NCBI RefSeq assembly: GCF_050410795.1
Contig: NZ_CP191258.1
Coordinates: forward strand, 4,030,001 to 4,094,000
Reading direction: 5' to 3'
DNA length: 64,000 nucleotides
Source: Fontivita pretiosa
Lineage (GTDB): Bacteria; Planctomycetota; Phycisphaerae; Tepidisphaerales; Tepidisphaeraceae
Numbering within the stretch: position 1 is the stretch's first letter; each line of letters starts with the position of its first letter. A program made the translations under genes and the position numbers. The notes beneath the pieces were generated by a model, which was not told where the DNA came from, did not search any database, and saw nothing but the letters and a program-made list of their open reading frames with translations. Positions 59,327 to 64,000 of the stretch are shown here, one piece after another.

Positions 59327-61237
59327 ATGCCCAAGCTTTCGATGCACCGGACCGCTGTGGAGGCGCTGGAATGTCGGCGGCTGCTTGCGGCGGCGCCGCA
59401 GTTCGTCTGGGATCCGTTGCCGCCAGATGCGGGATACAACCCTTATCAGATCAGCCAGATCACCGCGTTTGACGGCGAAGTTTATTTCGTCGCCGACGAC
59501 GGCGCCAGCGGGTTTGAGCTGTGGAAGAGCGACGGAACCGCCCAGGGCACTTCGCTGCTGAAGAACATCGCCCCAGGCGCAGCCAGCTCGTCGCCGGGCA
59601 ATCTCGTCAAGAGCGGCGGATCGCTGTTCTTTACGGCCGACGATGGAGTCAACGGCGTAGCACTGTGGAAGACCGACGGCAGCGAGTCGGGCACCGTGAT
59701 GGTCAAGGACGTCGATCCGCTCACCAGCGGTGGAACGGTCGGCGGGCTCATCGATCTGGACGGGCGGCTGTTCTTCGCTGCCGACGATGGTGTGCATGGT
59801 GTGGAACTTTGGCAATCGAACGGCACGGCTGAAGGGACGACGCTGGTCGCCGACATCAACCCCGCCGGCAGTTCGTTCCTGAACTACTCCCTGACGAGTC
59901 TGAACGGGATCCTGTATTTCGGCGCGACTGATGGAGGCAGCGGCATCGAGCTGTGGCGCAGCGACGGCACGGAAGCGGGCACCTGGCGGGTGAAGGACAT
60001 CTACCCCGGCGAACGCAGCGGCCTGCTGTATCTGTCGCAGGCCAACGGCAAGCTGTATCTGACCGCCAACAATGGCGTTCACGGCTATGAGCTGTGGCAG
60101 AGCGACGGAACCGACGCCGCGACGGTGATGCTCAAGGACATCAATGCTGGCATCGCTGATTCCTACCCGAGCACGATCACCGACGTCGCGGGCACGCTCT
60201 TTTTTAACGCAACCACCGCCAGCGCCGGCGCGGAGCTGTGGAAGAGCGACGGGACGCCCGGCGGGACGGTGATGGTGAAAAACATCCGTGCGGGCACGGC
60301 ATCGTCCAACCCGCTGGTGTATGGCGATCTGGATGGAGTCGCGATTCTCACCGCCAACAACGGCACGCACGGGCGCGAGGTCTGGCGCAGCGATGGCACG
60401 TCGGCAGGGACATACATGCTCGGCGAGATCTGCCCCGGCAACAGCAGCCCGTTCATCGGATACTTCACGTATCAGGACGGGCTGATGTACTTCAGCGCCG
60501 ACGACCTGAGCGTCAGCTATGGAACTGAGCTGTATCAAACCGATGGGACCGTCGCCGGCACAAAGCTGGTCGCCGACATCTCTCCGGGAACAGGCGGATC
60601 TTCACCGAGCCAGCTTGCGGTGGTGAGTGGTGATCTGTATTTCGCCGCGGGAAGTCTCGTTCCACACTACCAACTATGGAAGCTGCCCGACGAGATTCCG
60701 CCGCGAGCGGTATCGGGCAAGGCGGATGTCGAGATGGCTCATCGGTTGAACGTGAGATTCAGCGAGGACGTTGCGGCGTCGCTTTCGCCCGGCGACCTGC
60801 TCGTGCAGCCAGTCGGCGGGGGAGCAGGCTACACGCCTGTGTCGGTGGTGTTCGATCCACGTACGCGGGTCGCGACGTTCGGCTTTGCCGGACTCTTTCC
60901 CGACGGCAACTATCGCGCGACCGTGCCATCGGGGTCTGTTGCCGACCATGCGGGCCACACATCGACGTCGCAGTTCAACTTCGATTTCTTCATCCTCGCT
61001 GGCGACGCCAATCGTGATCGGGTGGTCAATCAGCTTGATCTGGATGTGCTGACGCAGAACTGGCAGCAGTCGCCGCGCACATTCAGCCAGGGCGACTTCA
61101 ACTATGACACCCGGGTCGATGCCCGGGACCTGCTGATCCTGGCCGGCCGCTGGCAGACGGCGCTGCCGGCGCCGGCACCTGTCAAGGCGGTGCAGCGGCC
61201 CACACGTGTGGATGGCCTGGCCGAGCTGGTGCTTTAA
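59327..61237 (+). CDS. Exported ELWxxDGT-repeat protein with dockerin-like tail
   Basis: A 636-residue surface or secreted protein. The start MPKLSMHRTAVEALECRRLLA is the planctomycete LE-x-RRLLA export-type N-terminus. Eight repeats of about 47 residues follow, each ending in ELW-x-x-DGT or a close form (FELWKSDGT, VALWKTDGS, VELWQSNGT, IELWRSDGT and so on), a beta-propeller-like array. An Ig-like segment (about 465-545) precedes a dockerin-like pair with Ca-binding loops GDANRDRVVNQLD and GDFNYDTRVDARD. Cohesin partners are not in view. A role in surface attachment or polysaccharide binding is inference. Confidence 0.9.
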   Translation: MPKLSMHRTAVEALECRRLLAAAPQFVWDPLPPDAGYNPYQISQITAFDGEVYFVADDGASGFELWKSDGTAQGTSLLKNIAPGAASSSPGNLVKSGGSLFFTADDGVNGVALWKTDGSESGTVMVKDVDPLTSGGTVGGLIDLDGRLFFAADDGVHGVELWQSNGTAEGTTLVADINPAGSSFLNYSLTSLNGILYFGATDGGSGIELWRSDGTEAGTWRVKDIYPGERSGLLYLSQANGKLYLTANNGVHGYELWQSDGTDAATVMLKDINAGIADSYPSTITDVAGTLFFNATTASAGAELWKSDGTPGGTVMVKNIRAGTASSNPLVYGDLDGVAILTANNGTHGREVWRSDGTSAGTYMLGEICPGNSSPFIGYFTYQDGLMYFSADDLSVSYGTELYQTDGTVAGTKLVADISPGTGGSSPSQLAVVSGDLYFAAGSLVPHYQLWKLPDEIPPRAVSGKADVEMAHRLNVRFSEDVAASLSPGDLLVQPVGGGAGYTPVSVVFDPRTRVATFGFAGLFPDGNYRATVPSGSVADHAGHTSTSQFNFDFFILAGDANRDRVVNQLDLDVLTQNWQQSPRTFSQGDFNYDTRVDARDLLILAGRWQTALPAPAPVKAVQRPTRVDGLAELVL

Positions 61238-61416
61238 CGCGAAGCGGGGCGGAACCGAGGCTGTGGTCGAGTCTTCTCACCCTCATCAAACGGGGCCAGC
61301 CGGCGGCACCATCAATTTGCAGAAAATCGTTGAAACTCCCATGAAATGAGACATAATGCGGATGGTAATTGTACTCGTCCCAGTGGCGCGGCCTGTGGCA
61401 GAGGAGAATCCCCGTC

Positions 61417-64000
61417 GTGGCAGCGATGTTCATCGAACCGCTGGAGAGGCGCAGACTGTTGGCTGCCGCGATTCCGCAACTGCCTTGGCCGGTTGCCCGC
61501 GGCCCGGGCAGCGTTCCCTCGCCGCTGTCTTCGCCACGGCAGATGGAGTACCTCAATCGCGGCCTGGTTGCCATCCGCCAAAGCACCAACGCCACCGGCA
61601 GCATTTACGTCGGCTGGCGGATGCTGGGAACCGACCCGCCGGATATCGGGTTCAATCTTTACTGCTCGATCAATGGCGCGGCGCCAGTGAAGCTGAATGG
61701 CGCCACACCGCTGACGGCCACCACCGACTTTGTTCACACCGCCCAGAACTACAGCCAGTCGCACGCTTACTTTGTGCGCCCGGTGATCGCTGGCGTTGAA
61801 CAGCCCGCCAGTGAGACTTTCACTCTGCCGGCCAACGCGCCGGCCAATCAGTACTTGTCGGTTCCGCTGGAAGTTCCGCCCGGCGGCATGACTCCCGACG
61901 GCGTGAACTACACCTACAACGCCAACGACGCCAGCGTCGGCGATCTGGACGGCGACGGCGAGTACGAGATCGTCCTGAAGTGGGATCCATCCAACGCCAA
62001 GGACAACTCGCAGGCCGGGTACACCGGAAACGTGTATATCGACGCCTACAAGCTCAATGGCACGCGATTGTGGCGGATCGACCTGGGGATCAACATCCGC
62101 GCCGGGGCGCATTACACGCAATTCATGGTTTACGATCTCGATGGCGACGGACTGGCCGAAGTCGCCATGAAAACCGCTCCGGGCACGATCGATGGGCGGG
62201 GCAATCCGGTCATCCTGCCCGGCGACGACCCCAACGCCGACTACCGTAACAGCTCCGGCTACATTCTGTCCGGTCCGGAGTACCTCACGGTCTTCAACGG
62301 CGCCACCGGCGCAGCGATGGCGACCACGAATTACATCGTGCCGCGAGGCTCGGTCAGCTCCTGGGGCGACAGCTACGGCAATCGCGTGGATCGCTTTCTG
62401 GCGGCGGTGGCATATCTCGACGGCCAGCGGCCAAGCCTGGTGATGTGCCGCGGCTACTACACGCGCGCCACGCTCGCCGCCTGGGACTATCGAAACGGCC
62501 AGCTCACGCTGCGCTGGCTGTTCGACAGCAACACCCCCGGCAACAGCGGCTACGCCGGGCAGGGCAATCACAACCTTTCGGTGGCCGACGTCGATCTGGA
62601 CGGCAAGGACGAGATCATTTACGGCGCCGCGGCGATCGACGACGATGGCACGGGGCTGCACACCACGCGCTGGGGCCATGGCGATGCGCTGCACGTGAGC
62701 GATTTCGTTCCGTGGCGTGCGGGGCTGGAGGTCTTCGACATTCATGAGCCGGGATATCCCAACATCGGCGCCAGCCTGCGCGACGGCGCCACCGGCGCGC
62801 CGATTTTCACGCTGGAGCAAAGCTCAACCAGCACGGAAGGCCCGGGCAGGGGAGTGGCGGGCGACATCTGGGCGGGCAACCCCGGCGCTGAGTTCTGGGT
62901 GGCCGGGGGGGGCATCCCGGGTGGGGCGTATGACAGCGCCGGGGCGATCGTGGGCGACCAGCCGTCGTCGGTCAACTTCCTGGTCTGGTGGGATGCCGAT
63001 CCGGTCCGCGAGCTGCTGGACAGCAATCGGATCGACAAATACAACCCCGCCGGCAGCGACGCCAGACTCCTGACCGCCAGCGGGGCCTCTTCCAACAACG
63101 GCACCAAGTCCACGCCCTGCCTGAGCGGCGACATTCTGGGCGACTGGCGCGAGGAGGTCATCTGGCGCGCCAGCGACAACTCTCATCTGCGGATCTACAC
63201 GACCACGATCCCCGCCACCAGCCGCATGTACACACTGATGCACGACCCGCAGTACCGGGTGGCGATCGCGTGGCAGAATGTGGCGTACAACCAGCCGCCG
63301 CATCCCGGCTTTTTCATAGGCGACGGGATGGCATCGCCGCCGACTCCCAATATCTACCTGGCGCAAAGCGGCCTGACGGCGCCTGCTCCGCCCGCGGGGC
63401 TGAATGCGACCGCAGGTTTTGCCGGGACGCGCATGGTCAGCCTTGTCTGGCAGGCCAGCGACGGGGCAACCGCGTATCGCGTGAAGCGCGGCACAAGCAG
63501 TGGCGGGCCTTACACCACGATCGCCACCGGCATTACGGATACCAGCTACATCGACGCCGCCGTCGCTCCGGGACAGACGTACTATTACGTCGTCAATGCA
63601 ATCGGAGCATCAATGCTGGAAAGTCCCGACTCCAATCAGGCCGCCGCCAGCGTGCCTTCGGGGCTTCAGTCCACGCTTCAGGCCGAATCGGCATCCTTTG
63701 GTGGCGGCACCGTCTCGGAGACCACCAACGGCAACTTCAACGGCTCAGGATATGTCAATTTCCCCGCCAGCGGCGGATTCCTCCAGTTCAACAACGTCAA
63801 TGGCGGGCTTGGGGGTCTGGCTACGGTGCGCTTCCGCTACGCCCTGGGCAGCAGCTCCAGCCGCAGCGGGATGCTGAGCGTCAACGGGGTTTCGCAGCCG
63901 ATCACCTTCAACCCGACCGGCGGATGGAGCACCTGGCAGCTCCAGACCCTCACTCTGAATCTGAATGCCGGATCGACGAACATCATCCGCCTGGAATCCA
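61417..64000 (+). CDS. Rhamnogalacturonan lyase (PL11) with FnIII and CBM, right-truncated
   Basis: At least 861 codons, open to the window edge. After the EPLERRRLLAAA start comes a PL11 catalytic domain close to Bacillus YesW/YesX: SVGDLDGDGEYEIVLKWD, SQAGYTGNVYIDAYKLNGT, FMVYDLDGDGLAEVAMKTA and RWGHGDALHVSDF, the calcium-dependent beta-propeller that cleaves rhamnogalacturonan I by elimination. A fibronectin type III domain (about 670-745) and the start of a CBM35/CBM6-like domain (ESASFGGGTVSETTNG) follow. GAGGAG lies 10 bases before the GTG at 61417; the ATG at 61426 is the alternative start. No stop before 64000. Confidence 0.92.
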   Translation, partial: MAAMFIEPLERRRLLAAAIPQLPWPVARGPGSVPSPLSSPRQMEYLNRGLVAIRQSTNATGSIYVGWRMLGTDPPDIGFNLYCSINGAAPVKLNGATPLTATTDFVHTAQNYSQSHAYFVRPVIAGVEQPASETFTLPANAPANQYLSVPLEVPPGGMTPDGVNYTYNANDASVGDLDGDGEYEIVLKWDPSNAKDNSQAGYTGNVYIDAYKLNGTRLWRIDLGINIRAGAHYTQFMVYDLDGDGLAEVAMKTAPGTIDGRGNPVILPGDDPNADYRNSSGYILSGPEYLTVFNGATGAAMATTNYIVPRGSVSSWGDSYGNRVDRFLAAVAYLDGQRPSLVMCRGYYTRATLAAWDYRNGQLTLRWLFDSNTPGNSGYAGQGNHNLSVADVDLDGKDEIIYGAAAIDDDGTGLHTTRWGHGDALHVSDFVPWRAGLEVFDIHEPGYPNIGASLRDGATGAPIFTLEQSSTSTEGPGRGVAGDIWAGNPGAEFWVAGGGIPGGAYDSAGAIVGDQPSSVNFLVWWDADPVRELLDSNRIDKYNPAGSDARLLTASGASSNNGTKSTPCLSGDILGDWREEVIWRASDNSHLRIYTTTIPATSRMYTLMHDPQYRVAIAWQNVAYNQPPHPGFFIGDGMASPPTPNIYLAQSGLTAPAPPAGLNATAGFAGTRMVSLVWQASDGATAYRVKRGTSSGGPYTTIATGITDTSYIDAAVAPGQTYYYVVNAIGASMLESPDSNQAAASVPSGLQSTLQAESASFGGGTVSETTNGNFNGSGYVNFPASGGFLQFNNVNGGLGGLATVRFRYALGSSSSRSGMLSVNGVSQPITFNPTGGWSTWQLQTLTLNLNAGSTNIIRLES

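Noticed and set aside
60700..61237. PEP-CTERM sorting tail on the ELWxxDGT protein
   Set aside because: The C-terminus ends in ordinary sequence after the dockerin-like loops; no P-E-P motif, hydrophobic stretch and basic end.
1..64000. tRNA genes, CRISPR arrays, insertion sequences
   Set aside because: No T-loop words in a cloverleaf context, no regularly spaced direct repeats of 25-40 bases and no transposase motif were seen in reading both strands; a tRNAscan or ISfinder search could overturn this.

Overview
The window is a GC-rich bacterial chromosome segment, most likely from a planctomycete of the class Phycisphaerae (Tepidisphaerales-like). Two secreted proteins at the right end begin with the planctomycete-type E-x-LE-x-RRLLA N-terminus (EALECRRLLA, EPLERRRLLA). 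There is an ELWxxDGT-repeat protein with a dockerin-like tail, an exosortase with an EpsI partner, and retained mraZ, rsmH, ftsL-like and ftsQ-like genes, which fits Phycisphaerae better than the FtsZ-less classical planctomycetes. I see no tRNA, rRNA, CRISPR array, transposase or prophage gene.

Layout. 1-15.9 kb is mostly housekeeping: the first 39 codons of truB at the left edge, a four-repeat DNA-binding-like protein, ettA, a membrane-microdomain set (NfeD protease form, short NfeD, FloA, a Pro/Arg-rich membrane protein), a PHP-glycosyltransferase fusion, trpD, galK, tmk-holB, mutY and a DUF4926 protein closed by a clear intrinsic terminator. 16-31.6 kb is a one-directional sugar/exopolysaccharide cluster: two RfbF-type cytidylyltransferases, two SDR epimerase/dehydratases, two zinc-ribbon C-methyltransferases, two RfbC-type epimerases, two oxidoreductases and four glycosyltransferases. 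It looks like a partly duplicated pathway for CDP-linked, probably C-methyl-branched deoxysugars. 31.6-39.1 kb holds a broken division cluster on the minus strand (ftsQ-like, a membrane protein, mraZ, a 1.1-kb non-coding gap, rsmH, a LysM protein, ftsL-like, then a VanZ/LamG-like protein). 39.3-45.4 kb is mixed: GNAT, receiver protein, murI, HEAT lipoprotein, an alcohol dehydrogenase paired with a QueC-like protein with a ruined PP-loop, ferritin-like protein and aldo/keto reductase.

45.5-54.9 kb is an exosortase/EPS secretion module, all minus strand: exosortase, EpsI, a 1577-residue TPR protein and a Wzc-like chain-length regulator/tyrosine autokinase. It could polymerise and export what the 16-31 kb cluster makes. 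55-59 kb is a translationally coupled sugar kinase and GH38 mannosidase-like enzyme. 59-64 kb holds two exported proteins, the second a PL11 rhamnogalacturonan lyase running off the right edge.

The least explained parts are non-coding: a candidate structured RNA between rsmH and mraZ (35.8-36.3 kb), a candidate switching leader RNA in front of the second rfbF (22.18-22.26 kb), and two copies of a palindromic intergenic repeat (5.16 and 41.3 kb). The mraZ leader carries a textbook ten-base-spaced TGG triplet array.
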